From assembly GCA_035048485.1 (NCBI GenBank), contig CM068587.1, positions 54,758,501 to 54,822,500 on the forward strand: a DNA stretch of 64,000 nt, in the 5' to 3' direction. Positions 38,001-48,716 of the stretch are shown in pieces; within the stretch, counting starts at the first letter, position 1, and each line of letters opens with the position of its first letter. The notes below the pieces were generated by a model. It was not told the origin of the DNA and made no database searches. It saw nothing but the letters and a program-made list of their open reading frames with translations. The stretch is from Pteria penguin. Lineage: Eukaryota; Mollusca; Bivalvia; Pterioida; Pteriidae. Both the position numbers and the translations under genes were made by a program.

Positions 38001-41000
38001 CGGTACTCTGCATGACGCATTTTACTCATACGATGGCGGCACTCTGCACGACGCATTTCACTCATACGACAGCGCCACTCTGCATGACGCATTTCACTCA
38101 TACGATGGCGGCACTCTGCATGACGCATTTAAACCATACGATGGATGTCCTCTGCATGACACATTTCACTCACACGATTGCGGCACTCTGCATGACGCAT
38201 TTCACTCATACAATGGATGTCCTCTGCATGACGCATTTCACTCATACGATGGTGGCACTCTGCATGACGCATTTCACTCATACGATGGATGTACTCTGCA
38301 TGACGCATTTCACGATGGCGGCACTCTGCATGACGCATTTAACCCATACGATGGAGGCAACCTGCATGACGCATTTCACTTACACGATTGCGGCACTCTG
38401 CATGACGCATTTCACTCATACGATGGCGGCACTCTGCATGACGCATTTCACTCATACGATGGCGGCACTCTGCATGACACATTTCACTCACACGATGGCG
38501 ACACTCTGCATGACGCATTTCACTCATACGATGGAGGCAATCTACATGACGCATTTCACTCATACAATGGCAGCACTCTGCATGACGCATTTCACTCATA
38601 CGATGGCGGCACTCTGCATCACGCATTTCACTCATACAATGGTTGTACTCTGCATGACGCATTTCACTCATACGATGGTGGCATTCTGCATGACGCATTT
38701 CACTCACACGATGGCGGCACTCTGCAAGACGCATTTCACTCATACCATGGCGGCACTCTGCATGACGCATTTCACTCATATGATGGATGTACTCTGCATG
38801 ACGCATTTCACTCATACGATGGCGGCTCTGCATGACGCATAGAAATTACAATCACTAATTATATATCCACTCCTAACTAAAATACAATAACACCACTGCG
38901 ACACATTGTTAATTTGATTTTCTCACTTGTCGGGTTAGGGCTCTCCAATATTTATAGATAGGTTTCATTAGCAGTACTGTAGTTGGAATTATCTCCCATT
39001 GACGGCCAGGTTTGTGGTCAAGCATTATTTTTGGCCTCATATTTATACTAAGTTTAATTAACTTTTTTAAAGAAAGTTGTTAATGTTTACATTTCTTTAT
39101 AAACTTTAATTACTTTGTCTAATATCTCAAATTTTGCATAAACATTGCAAAAAACACAGGAAATGTCCCTTGCTCGGAGAAAATATTTACACAATATAGT
39201 TAATTTATGAACAAATATTCAGTTATATTCCTCAAAGACTGCGGAAAACTTGACTGAAGGGAAGTTAATCCAATAAAATACATTAAGCCATTTTGTCACT
39301 TTCTTATGTTGTGGTGTAATGTCTGACAATTAATTTCTACCGGTAGGTGGAGCCATGATCACATTTACCGGATGACGCGGAGGATAGTGACCGGTATTTT
39401 CCAGCACATTACGTACACTGAGTACCTACCGCTAACTCTGGGACCCCACACAATGAGAAGCTTTTCTCTGGAATCCACGGGAGAATTCATTTACAATGAG
39501 AATCAAAACCCTACTATCTTCAACGTTTTCTCCACGGCAGGTTATATGCTACTTTATCTTTCACACAATATTTTTCTGAAAGTTTAGGTTTAGGTCTAGT
39601 TTCTACTCAGATTTCAAAGCAACACGGCAGAAGGACTTTTAATTGTTTAAATTAAGCAAAATATATAATTTTATTTAACTGTTTGCTATATTTTTATCTT
39701 CATTCATGAATGTTAAATTCTAAGATTTATGAAGCAACCTTTGGTTCTGTCAGATACATTGGTAATTTTTCTCTACATTATACTAAACGTTTTTCTTGAA
39801 AAAAACCCTAAATCTACGTAAACTGTCTCGTTTGTCAAAAATGGGAATCAGATGCCATTCTATAGTAGATGAACTAAGAAACAGCATTCGAGTCATCGAT
39901 TCTTCAATTAAACCTACCAGTATACTTATTGAATATGAAATGTATCTTATCTGTCTATACAATCATACTGTATTAGAATTCATATTGTCATTTGTCATCT
40001 TTGTTACTCGATTGATTGATTATTTTTTCACGTCACTTTACGATTATTTCACATATATGGCGACGATACATGCCTGATACATTGTATAATGATTTATACC
40101 TTTGTAACGGACTCGCCAGAAGCAGTGCGGGATTTTCTACGCTGCAGGCCTGCCAAGACACGGGACCTCGGTTTTTACGGTTGCGTCCGAAAGACAGGAC
40201 ACCGGTGTGCCCACGGCACCTTTCGGTCACAAGTCGAGCACCTCATCCACTGGGCCACAGCGGCTAAGCTTCGAGTGGAAGTAATCCGGTGTGGGCTAAT
40301 GAATGAGGTGCTGGGCTCGTGGTCGAGAGGTCCTAGGTTCTATTCCCGCCCTGTGCGCACCGGCGTTCTGTATTTCAGATGAGACAGTAAAAACCGAGGT
40401 CCCGAGTCACGTTAGACGTGGCACATAAAAGATCCCTCACTGCTTTGGGTGGGTCCATTGCAAAGGTCTAATTTTGTATATAATGCATCAGGCAGATGCC
40501 GTCACCATATATGTGGAATGCTCGTGGAGTGACGTACATTAATGATTAATCAATTAATCGAGTGGAAGTTCCATTTATGTAAAGTTTAAAGTTTAAAAAA
40601 ATTACCTCTTACGATCTAGATTGTTGTTTACAAGTTAAAAATAATCTGTTTTAAACTTTGAACGTAACATTTTTCCTGTAGCCGGCGTAGCTCTATCGGT
40701 TGGGTGCTCGACTCGTGACCGAAACCTCCCGGGTTCGACTCCTGCCGGGGATTTGTTGGATTCCTGTGTTCCGGAATACAAACACTTTTCACGGTAGACG
40801 AGGCTCGTTAAAAATCACTCACTGCTTCGGGAAGAAAAAAAAAGGGGGCGGGTCCGTTGCGTTTCTGTGCATTGCTTCAAGCAGATGACTCCAGGCCTCA
40901 CCATATGAATGCAATAATCATAATATGATGTAAAGCAAGAATAAAACAAATATTGGCATCGCAAGTACTTCGTTTTAGCTGTCATGCTGACTGCATTTCT

Positions 41001-44000
41001 TGTGTTTCAGCTTTCCGATTCGGCCACTCGTTGATACCCTCTTTCACCAAATACATTTACTCCGACTTGACAGAAAAGAAGGTCCCTCTCGAGACAACGT
41101 TTCTGCGTCCATTGTTCGTCAATAAAGACAAAGGCGAGAACATCGAGTATATTGGCCGGTGGATGACCAGGGCACATGCCGCGATGCCTGATAGGTATTA
41201 ATATCAGCCCACATGTGTATTAGCCAAACTTCTTAGCTATTTTTGTACGAAATCTGTATTTTTACTTGTAAATATGTGGCCAAAAGGGGGGCCCCCTGCC
41301 CCCTTTAAATCCGCCACTGAATATGACGTCAATGCAACGATCTGTAATCTGATCTGAAGTATACATATCAGTGGTCAACTATTTAACTACGAAAGCCTAT
41401 AAGGGTCATTTTGGTAGGAAAGAAGAACTCTTTAGCGCTTTTTAGCGAAGCTTTCGCATTATATCGCCCAACATTCGTGTTATAGTGCGAAACTTGAGCG
41501 TTATTTCGCGAAACTTGAGCGTTATTTTGTTAATAATTTTTTCTTACCAAAATGAACCTTTTATGCTTTCGTATTTAAGAAAAGGAATTTTGTCCTGAAA
41601 AAAAGAACCGTATGCTAAGTACAACAAACGTTGATACAAGGGGTCTAGGGTTCAAAACCACCTTGAAATTGGGTAACCTTTCTTTGTAAATTTTGTTGTT
41701 AAAATAAATATTCATACTAGGTCATAGCTAGACCCCCTCTATATAAGCATGTTCTATCTATACCATTAACCATGTCCATATGGATAACCATAGTACTAGT
41801 ATTTATGATTTATGGTTTGAATGAATATTTTGGCGGATTGCAGAGCAATTCTGGTCTATAGATGGCGATGTCCGTCCGTCTGTCTGTCCGTCCATCCGTG
41901 CTTCCGTCTTTTTTGTCGGTCCGTCAACAGTTTGGTTAAGCTTCTGGTTAAAGCAAAATCTCAGCAACTAAGAGAGTATAAACATAATGCTTCACAAGTA
42001 GGTTTACTGTGACCAAAACTTTCAAATTATGTCATGACTTTTGACCTAGTGACTTTGACCTTGGACTCTGAAATACTTTTAAGAAACATCAACATTGGCT
42101 ATATCTTTGGAATTAATAAGGATAGTGCGTTGATACTTCACACATATATTCTTTAAGACGAGTGCTTTCAATTGATACAATAACATTTGACCGTGTCACC
42201 TTGACCTTGTTTCGAATTTTCTTTGCAATCCGGCCTTAGCGTCTTTATTGGTTTCTTGTTTTATATTGTATTGATATAATGCAATATTGTCATATTCCAG
42301 AGTGCTTGCTGATACCGTAAGGAATAAACTGTTTATAGACGAGAATGGTAAATCTCTCGATCTAGGTGAGTAGCAATCCTCGTGAGGCGCGTTTTATTCT
42401 TTTAGATGTATATGGTATAGATGACTTCATGACGAATGTCTTAGTTTAGATATGATTGTGAACAACCAAATCCAAGATTAAATGTTTACAATCACAACTA
42501 ATGAGGTTTTGAAACGTAAAACTGCTCCTACTCATTGAAATATTTTCTTGCTACCTTCCGTACTATACGTGATTTCTGGATGCTTATTCCATACCCAAGA
42601 TTCAAACCAAATTTAGGTACATACATGTACTCGTACTTACGAAGACAAAAAAGTGATGATTGATTTTTAAAGTATTCTATAAAAGGTTACACAAGGACAG
42701 CACCAAGACTGGGACATATGTTTAAGAATAACAGTAAATAACCATGGCCAGGACATATTTTTTTACATACATTCTCCACAGGTATTCGTACATAAATCAT
42801 TAGATTACTTTGAAACGGCCCCTTCAACTTGGTCTACACTATACTTTACAGTATAGACTAAGTTGAAGGTACCGTTTCAAAGTAATCTCATGATTTATTT
42901 ACGAATACCGGTGACATTTTCTGGTTACTTGTTCATTTTCTTATTTAAGAAAATTTCAGTGAACATATATTTGTCATGCATGTTTTCAGCATCTTTGAAC
43001 ATCCAGCGTGGGCGGGACCATGGTATAGCATCCTACAACAGCTGGCGATTAAGATGTTATTTACCCAGAGCATCTTCCTTTAACGTCACATTTGGTGGAC
43101 TTATTCACCATAGCAACCAGTCGGCTACAATTCTCTCAGAAATCTACAAGTTAGAATAAATTATTTCCTTTTTGGACAATACATTTTCTAAGAAAAAAAA
43201 ACTATTATAGTTTTAAAAGACGAAGAAAGACTATTCATAAGATTTAAACTGAAATGTGCTACTGATTATACTTGTATTCAAGTTATATTAACATTTGCCA
43301 GGCACAGATCCAGAAATTTTGTCGAGAGGTGTCCACCCTCAATTTATGTTCCGAGAGGGGTTCCATTTATGTTTTTGTGTTAAAATTACTTTCTTTACAT
43401 CGAAAAATAACAAGAAAAGTCATTTTCGCCGAATCTCAGTGTAGGTCCAGACTCCTGGTCCATACCCCTCTGGATCCGCGCATGCATGTTGACCTAAACA
43501 ATAAATCCCATCATAAATTATGGTACTCAATTTATGAAAGAATTTCCTAACGGGTTTATAGAGCCGGTGTAGATCAGTTGATGAGGAGCTCGGCTTATGA
43601 TCAAAAGGTCCAGAGTTCGACTTCCGCCGAGGGATCGCCGGTGTCCTGTCTTTAGAATGAGACAGTGAAATCCGAGATCCCTTGTCACTCACGCCACTAT
43701 ACTTTTGGGGTAAAACAATGATCATTCAGCGTAAGTTTTGTTATGACTCTCTGATCTGGATAGTCCCCAGGACTGATGTATTATTTGTCCGTTCGTATGT
43801 ACCGGCTATTGGTGTTATTTGGCGGTGACACTCTCTATATCGTGTTGTTCCACATTCTTTTCTTACATAGTGAGTGGGTGTCCACTATAAAAAGTGGAAT
43901 GTAGATACCCACCGTGGTATGTTGAGTGTTAATGCTCTCCGTGATCATTAGATTGTGGACGTCAACCTTGGTACTTTGATTGCAGACGTCCACAGAGATA

Positions 44001-45900
44001 AATGGATTGTTGTCGCCTTCCTTGATACATGGAGTGTGGATGTCCAAAGTTATACGTGAGATGTGGACTCCATCCGTGATATGTGGAGTGTGAAGCCCAT
44101 CGTGAAATGTGGAATGTGGATAACTACAGTGATATGTGGAGGTTATGCCTACCGTGATATACGGAATGCGGATTCCCAACGTGAATCATGGAATGTGGAC
44201 GCAAAGCGTGATACGTGATGGGGATCTCCACCGTGATATGTGGTTTGTGGATGCCCACTAATTGGTGAATGTGGATGACCCCGTGTTACGTGGACTGTGG
44301 ATGAACACAATGATTGGTGAAATGCGGATGTTCACTGAGATATATGAAATGTTGATGTCTACTGTTTTTTTTTTTGGTAAATTTTGATGTCCAAAGTAGC
44401 ATGTGAAGTGCGGATGTTTATCGGGATGTGGAGTGTGGATTGCAAACGTGATTCGTATTGTGTAGATGCCCACTGTGTATGTGGTGTGGATTTCCACTGT
44501 ACTACGTGGAAGATGGACACCTAAAGTGATATATGAGGCGTGGACGCCCATCGCGATACGTGGAGTTGGTATCCCGCAGAGAAACGTGGATGCCCACCGT
44601 AAGACGTGTAGTGTGGACGACCACCATGATACGTGGACTGTGAACGACCACCGTGATGCATTCTTGCTGCTTGTGTCACACTGATATAGCACCACCTACC
44701 TTTTTGGTTTACATTATGAAGAACACGTTGTGTTACAGAAACTTAAATGATTTCAGTTCCTAATGTACCACTGACATTGTGATAAACTGTAGGCGTAATT
44801 ATGTTTATGAAATCAAACAAAGTAAAACGTTGACCACAGATTTTTTTTTTTCTTTTTTTTTTTGGGGGGGGGGTGTGTTTTGGTTCCTATTTTATGTTAC
44901 ATCAAGAACACTTCTCTTGGTTACGGCACCTTCCTGAAATTTAAGCCTTTGTGTCTATGTAAAGGACCCACCCGAAGCAGTGAGGGATCTCGTCGTTCGT
45001 GCCACGCCTACTATGAAACCCGAGCTCGGTTTTTTCTTTCTCTATCGAAATAAAAGACACCGACAGACCACAGGTGGAAATCGAACTCGGGACCTTTCGG
45101 TCATGAGTCAATCACCTTACCGATCGCGCTACGTCGACTTTTTTGTAAGTAGAAAGTTAGAATATAATACCAAAGTTATGAAATACGTAGCCTATGATTG
45201 TCCCTCGTGTCTGTGTATACATGTACATTTCTATTGGCGGGACTGGTGCTGATTCCGCCTAAATGTCAGTCCTGCTAGAATCGATACACGCACATGCACC
45301 AAGTATTATTTCTTTACACTTTTTACAGGAACGTAGAAGACATAGACCTGTTTGTAGGAGGCATTTCGGAAAATCTGCTACCAGGAGGCGCTGTGGGTCC
45401 CACGTTTGGATGCATCATCGCTCAGCAGTTCTACAAGCTGAAATATGGTGATAGGTTTTGGTATGAGAACCAGGGAATGTTCACAGCAGGTAAATCAACA
45501 ACAAAATAACAAGGAACACAGTGAAGATGATGATGATGATGTTGTTGGTGGTGGTGGTGTTGGTGGAGGTGATGATGGCTGATGATGATCATCATCATCA
45601 TCATGATAGTGGTGGTAGTGGTATTGATAGTAGCGGTGGTAATGATGATTATTATGATGATGGTGATTATAATGATGATGATGATGACTACGATGATGAT
45701 GATGATGACTATGATGATAATGGTGGTGGTATTGATAGCAGTGGTGGTGATGAAGATCATGATGAGGATGATGATGATGATGGCGGTGGTGGTGGTGATG
45801 ATAATGGTGATTATGATGATGACAATGGAGATGGTATTGATAGTAGTGGCTATGGTGGTGATGATGATGATGATGATGATGATGATGGTGGTGGTAGTGG

Positions 45901-45931
<31 letters not shown>

Positions 45932-47882
45932 AATGGTGATTATGATGATGACAATGGAGGTGGTATTGATAGTGGTGGCTGTGGTGGTGATGATAATGAT
46001 GATGATAGACGTTTTCCAATTTATAACAATTTATAAATGATATGCTCACATATGTTTTAAAATTCTTGAATTCTTGATGATTACTATGTAAATGCATATA
46101 CACATCCAAAGTATACTTCTGTTTCAAGGAGAAAAAAGAAGTTTCTTCCTTCTGTGGGGAAAAAGGTTTTGTTTTTTTTTTTCCTGTAGAACAATTAGCA
46201 GCCGTGAAGAATATGACTTTAGCCAGAGTTCTCTGTGAAACAACCGGACTGGCAACGATACAGCCTCGAGCACTGCGAGTCCCGGACTGTCAGTATGTGG
46301 AATCATCATTATAATTGTTAAGATTTATTCATAGATCCAAAGGTGCCTGTATGTAAAATAAAGTAATAAACTGGGTACCATACCGAGCACTGTGCAATCT
46401 AGGACTTAGACCTAGAATTAAAAGAGGCAGGCTGCAGGTGCGAGGTTTACTATGTGATTAATATGTCCATGAATGGTTAAGAAATGACATCTATAAGAAC
46501 ATTATACAGGGGCAAATCCTGAGATTCTCAAGCAGGAATGTTATACCCTTTTGTGGTTAAGTTTTTCCATGTGAGGAGGGTAGTATCTTTGAGAAATGAG
46601 AATAATGATGATAATAATGATAAAAGAAAATAAAAATATTAACTTTGGGGTAAAACTTTTCGTCGGATAGGTAGACTGTAACCTATGTTACCACTTCCGG
46701 ATTCGCCTCTGCTATGTAATATATTACTTTTAAAAGATAGTAGCAGGATAATCGTCCAAAATGTTTTCCCATATATCCCTACCTATTTGGCTTAACAGTA
46801 TACCTAAACTGTACAGAACACCCCCCCCCCCCCCCCACCACCACCATATGGACTGATATATGCGATACGTAGACATTCAGCAGGTCATGATACCATATTA
46901 CCTTATATAGTATATAACTTTATCATTGAAGATCAAGGTACAAGCCACTAGAAACTATCATGAGCAACGTAACAATTCATAGTCAAGTGTTCATACAGCG
47001 AGGTTTTACACAACCATGCCATCGATATTTAGGTCTAATATGATCTTATAGCTAGCAGGAAGCAATTTGAAGGGTCGAACAGGGGATGGATTTACGGCAA
47101 TCATTCTTCCTTGTTTGCCCTCTTTCTTGCTTTTACTTCTCCCCGACCTTACGCGAAGGCCTTTCGCATTTCCCCTCTCTCTGGCCTGTCACCATAGTGT
47201 TTCCCCTTTCCCTTTATTGTTTCCCCTTTCCCTTTTATTGTTTCCCCTTTCCCTTTAGTGTTTCCCCCTTTCCCTTTAGTGTTTCCCTTTAGAGAAAATA
47301 TTCAAATATACCACGAACGTTACCTAAAGTGAAATGGACAATACTACCAAAGCACCGCTTTCACTATCATATATTATAATTCAACATAAAATATTAATCA
47401 CAGCATTTTATTTAAATTTTAACAATTGACAAAAAAAATTATACAACAAAATTTGTATCGTTACTTCACATCAGCAATATATTGTCGATACCATTATATT
47501 GTTATTTATTATGTAAAAGTTTAAACGACCATTTGTTGTTTCTCTTGCTCAGTACTCGCTTAGGAATTCACGGCCCACTCCTCCCGGGTCATCTTGTTTC
47601 ACCTCCGATTTTCAGGGGTCCATGAATGTCCACCGTGGTACGTTGGAAAGAGCATCAGAATGACATTGCATCAGTTACTTTCGTATTTCACCCTTTGATG
47701 TTATTGGAGAATGGTTATAATGGCACAATCTTTATATTTTCAGGGACAACCAGTTAACGGTATGCGACAAGCTGCCTGACCTTGACCTGACCTTATTCCG
47801 TGATCTGGACGCACAGGTAGAACCTTCCTGTCCTTCGCCTCAATGGAACATAGATCTGATGGATACCAGCAACTCCAATTAA
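29010..47882 (+). CDS. Secreted animal heme peroxidase (peroxinectin/chorion-peroxidase-like), 16 coding exons
   Basis: Exons: 29010-29166, 30095-30233, 30699-30913, 31479-31664, 32476-32521, 33252-33355, 33759-33860, 34539-34622, 36653-36755, 39347-39540, 41011-41194, 42301-42365, 42990-43149, 45329-45489, 46190-46292 and 47744-47882. All phases join to a 713-residue protein. ATG 29010 is preceded by ACAAA and starts a signal peptide ([16 protein letters not shown]); an in-frame ATG at 28938 is possible but less likely. Landmarks: LPPAYEDG (~170), distal LLDHD with Asp222-His223, Ca-loop TSYIDCS (~293-299), catalytic Arg348 in GDARSN, proximal His449 in RFGHS, Asn530 in NIQRGRDHG. The heme-ester Glu of GD.R.NE is Val351. 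N-glycosylation sites are near 101, 558, 569 and 641. No LRR or Ig domain, unlike peroxidasin. Expected reaction: H2O2-dependent oxidation of halides or phenols outside the cell. Intron 4 has a GC donor. Confidence 0.93.
29645..29945. repeat. ~62-bp tandem repeat, five copies, peroxidase intron 1
   Basis: Units carry GGTGTTATC(C/T)(T/G)CCACCACTTAACACTGG and end with an ATATAGG(T/A)-like block before the next copy. Diverged, non-coding. Confidence 0.8.
30320..30640 (+). repeat. Dispersed repeat copy 1 in peroxidase intron 2
   Basis: Shares TTGGCGAT, TGTCTGTCTGTTAACA, AAAGCAAAATCTC(G/A)GC, AGCTAAGAGAG, CAAATTATG and TCAATAAGGATAG with the segment at 41,840-42,240. Non-coding, likely a non-autonomous mobile element. 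Its boundaries are approximate. Confidence 0.6.
31357..31478 (+). repeat. 61-bp tandem duplication carrying a 3' splice site
   Basis: Two copies (31357-31417 and 31418-31478), each starting with GTAT and ending with AG. The second copy ends exactly at the acceptor of peroxidase exon 4. Using the first acceptor would put a TGA in frame after a few codons. Confidence 0.85.
31740..32030 (+). mobile_element. Decayed SINE-like sequence in peroxidase intron 4
   Basis: Has a B-box-like GGTTCGAACAT (31,790) and downstream CAGATGACACCTTAAAATCCGAGG, resembling the GAGACAGTAAAAACCGAGG of better-kept copies. Highly diverged. Confidence 0.4.
32146..32369. mobile_element. MITE copy 1, 224 bp, peroxidase intron 4
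   Basis: Terminal inverted repeats of about 38 bp start CAGGGTCCGGCAACATAAAC and end with the inverted CAGGGTCCGACGTTATAAGC. A second, partly diverged copy is at 32,719-32,934. The left end, with about 45 bp of flank, is tandemly duplicated (32,061 and 32,118). Target-site duplication not clear. Confidence 0.8.
32719..32934. mobile_element. MITE copy 2, peroxidase intron 5
   Basis: The ends are GTCCGGCGCCATAAACTGAG and its inverse. The interior matches copy 1 (ATAAACAGAATTAAACCATTC). Both copies lie in neighbouring introns of one gene. Confidence 0.8.
34757..36635. repeat. 28-bp minisatellite, ~67 copies, peroxidase intron 8
   Basis: The unit contains ACGATTCCTCGTGAATCATT. Differences are mostly C/T at the CTCGTG CpG (TTGTG) plus ATAC/TTGC swaps. 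Each unit has an imperfect palindrome GATTC-CTCGT-GAATC. The array stops about 17 bp before the exon 9 acceptor. There are no unique spacers, so this is not a CRISPR array. Confidence 0.95.
36775..36872 (+). repeat. T-rich simple sequence in peroxidase intron 9
   Basis: TTTTG repeats followed by long T-runs with scattered C and G. Non-coding. Confidence 0.85.
37485..38838. repeat. 36-bp minisatellite, ~37 copies, peroxidase intron 9
   Basis: The unit of 36 bp contains CATTTCACTCATACGATGGC, with CGATGG/CAATGG and GGATGT/GGCGGC variants. As 36 is a multiple of 3, long frames stay open in several readings on both strands (505 and 463 codons on plus). It lies between exons 9 and 10 of the peroxidase gene and is not coding by any evidence seen. 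Confidence 0.95.
40108..40264 (-). mobile_element. tRNA-derived SINE, reverse, 3'-truncated
   Basis: The reverse strand matches the head and body of the family at 1311 and 50,872 (GACCTCGGTTTTTACGG on plus, CGGTCACAAGTCGAGCACC near the head). It lies in peroxidase intron 10, directly beside a plus-strand copy. Confidence 0.75.
40286..40562 (+). mobile_element. tRNA-derived SINE in peroxidase intron 10
   Basis: Head with GGTCGAGAGGTCCTAGGTTC, body GAGACAGTAAAAACCGAGGTC, and a tail of ATTAATCAATTAATC. With the reverse copy just upstream it forms a long inverted repeat. Confidence 0.85.
40681..40925 (+). mobile_element. tRNA-derived SINE, diverged
   Basis: A-box-like GTAGCTCTATCGGTTGG and B-box-like GGGTTCGACTCC lie at 40,687-40,743. 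The body has GGGCGGGTCCGTTGC. It lies about 85 bp upstream of peroxidase exon 11. Confidence 0.8.
41840..42245 (+). repeat. Dispersed repeat copy 2 in peroxidase intron 11
   Basis: Homologous to 30,320-30,640 and in the same orientation. CCGTCCGTCTGTCTGTCCGTCC near 41,870 is a GTCC-type simple stretch. Ends about 55 bp before exon 12. Confidence 0.6.
42781..42909. mobile_element. Near-perfect 129-bp hairpin (fold-back element) in peroxidase intron 12
   Basis: Arms of about 62 bp: GGTATTCGTACATAAATCAT... on the left and its inverse ending ATTTATTTACGAATACC on the right, with few mismatches and almost no loop. It ends 80 bp before the exon 13 acceptor. Confidence 0.85.
43560..43700 (+). mobile_element. 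tRNA-derived SINE, truncated
   Basis: GCCGGTGTAGATCAGTTGATGAGG and a B-box-like GAGTTCGACTTCC, then GAGACAGTGAAATCCGAG. The 3' half is absent. Peroxidase intron 13. Confidence 0.75.
43850..44670. repeat. Degenerate ~27-bp tandem repeat, ~30 copies, peroxidase intron 13
   Basis: Units resemble GTGGATGCCCACCGTGATA followed by CGTGGAGT, with many changes. A lone similar unit is seen at about 47,627-47,650 in intron 15. Open frames on both strands are repeat artefacts. Confidence 0.85.
44962..45140 (-). mobile_element. tRNA-derived SINE, reverse
   Basis: On plus: GGACCCACCCGAAGCAGTGAGGGATC at the left end and B-box complement GAAATCGAACTCGGGACC, then GATCGCGCTACGTCGAC. Peroxidase intron 13. Confidence 0.8.
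45520..46010. repeat. GAT/GGT trinucleotide-rich repeat, peroxidase intron 14
   Basis: About 490 bp of GAT and GGT triplets with an internal duplicated segment (ATTATGATGATGACAATGGA at about 45,810 and 45,940). It starts 30 bp after the exon 14 donor. Gives poly-Asp, poly-His and poly-Met frames that are not genes. Confidence 0.95.
47100..47300 (+). repeat. Polypyrimidine tract with ~20-bp repeats, peroxidase intron 15
   Basis: About five copies of GTTTCCCCTTTCCCTTTA-type units at 47,200-47,290, inside a longer C/T-rich stretch. Confidence 0.8.
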
Positions 47883-48716
47883 AATATTCCAGAGTTTACA
47901 TTTATGACTGGAATAGAACAATATCAAGACAAAGTGTTTTAAAAATTATTACTGCAAAATATTATAGAAATTCCTTAACTTTTATAATATACAAATTGTA
48001 TATAAAAAACAAAACAATATATTTGTATTTTTAATACAATACACATTTAGAATGTAATAGTAAAATAATATATGAATGTATGATTCAAATGTGACCGAAA
48101 AAGGCGGCATATTCTGTCATGCCTGTAATACATTCCTGTAATATATCACATTGGGAGGTAGATTGAAGCTAGCAGTTGTAAGCAAATTTAAAATGAAAGT
48201 GAAACTAGATTGACATACCAAGGTCATGTTAAAGAGGTAGTATTAAAAGTCACACCACTGTACAAACCTCGTCGCTTAAAGTCCTTGTGGTTAAAATAAG
48301 GTACATGCATGCATATATGTAAATATATAAATGGAAAATAAAATACATTTTCTTCTGTTTTATACCTTAAACTAAAACGTAATTTTTAAATTGTGTTGGA
48401 TACACAAAACAATACTTCATATTTCCTGAGTTATATGTACGATGTTTAAACTTCAGAGCATATAGGTAGAAAAGTGTGCTGAAAAAATCAATCCATGACA
48501 CCAAGACACCATTCAAAGAAATTTTAGATATGATATATTAATATTATGTCTGCCTAACTTGCGCGTAATATTTACTCATATAGCAAGGGTATATAAAACA
48601 ACAGCTTTTATAAGCATGTGTAAATGATACGGAATGTTTTAACATTGACTAGAATCAGTATTGATCCAAGGGGATGTCATTCTTCTCCTCTGGTTTGAAC
48701 TATCGAATTGAAGTCT
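47883..48716. other. Convergent 3' region between peroxidase and SLC46 gene 2
   Basis: 834 bp separate the two stop codons. A plus-strand AATAAA at about 48,338 could serve the peroxidase gene. No other gene recognised. Confidence 0.55.

Noticed and set aside
37325..38842. Open frame of 505 codons (and 463 in another frame)
   Set aside because: Purely the 36-bp minisatellite read through, inside peroxidase intron 9. Several frames and both strands are open at once.
43835..44695. Frames of 114 and 145 codons on minus
   Set aside because: Fall in the 27-bp tandem repeat in peroxidase intron 13.
45431..46127. His-rich frame of 210 codons and Asp/Gly-rich frame of 171 codons
   Set aside because: Trinucleotide repeat within peroxidase intron 14.
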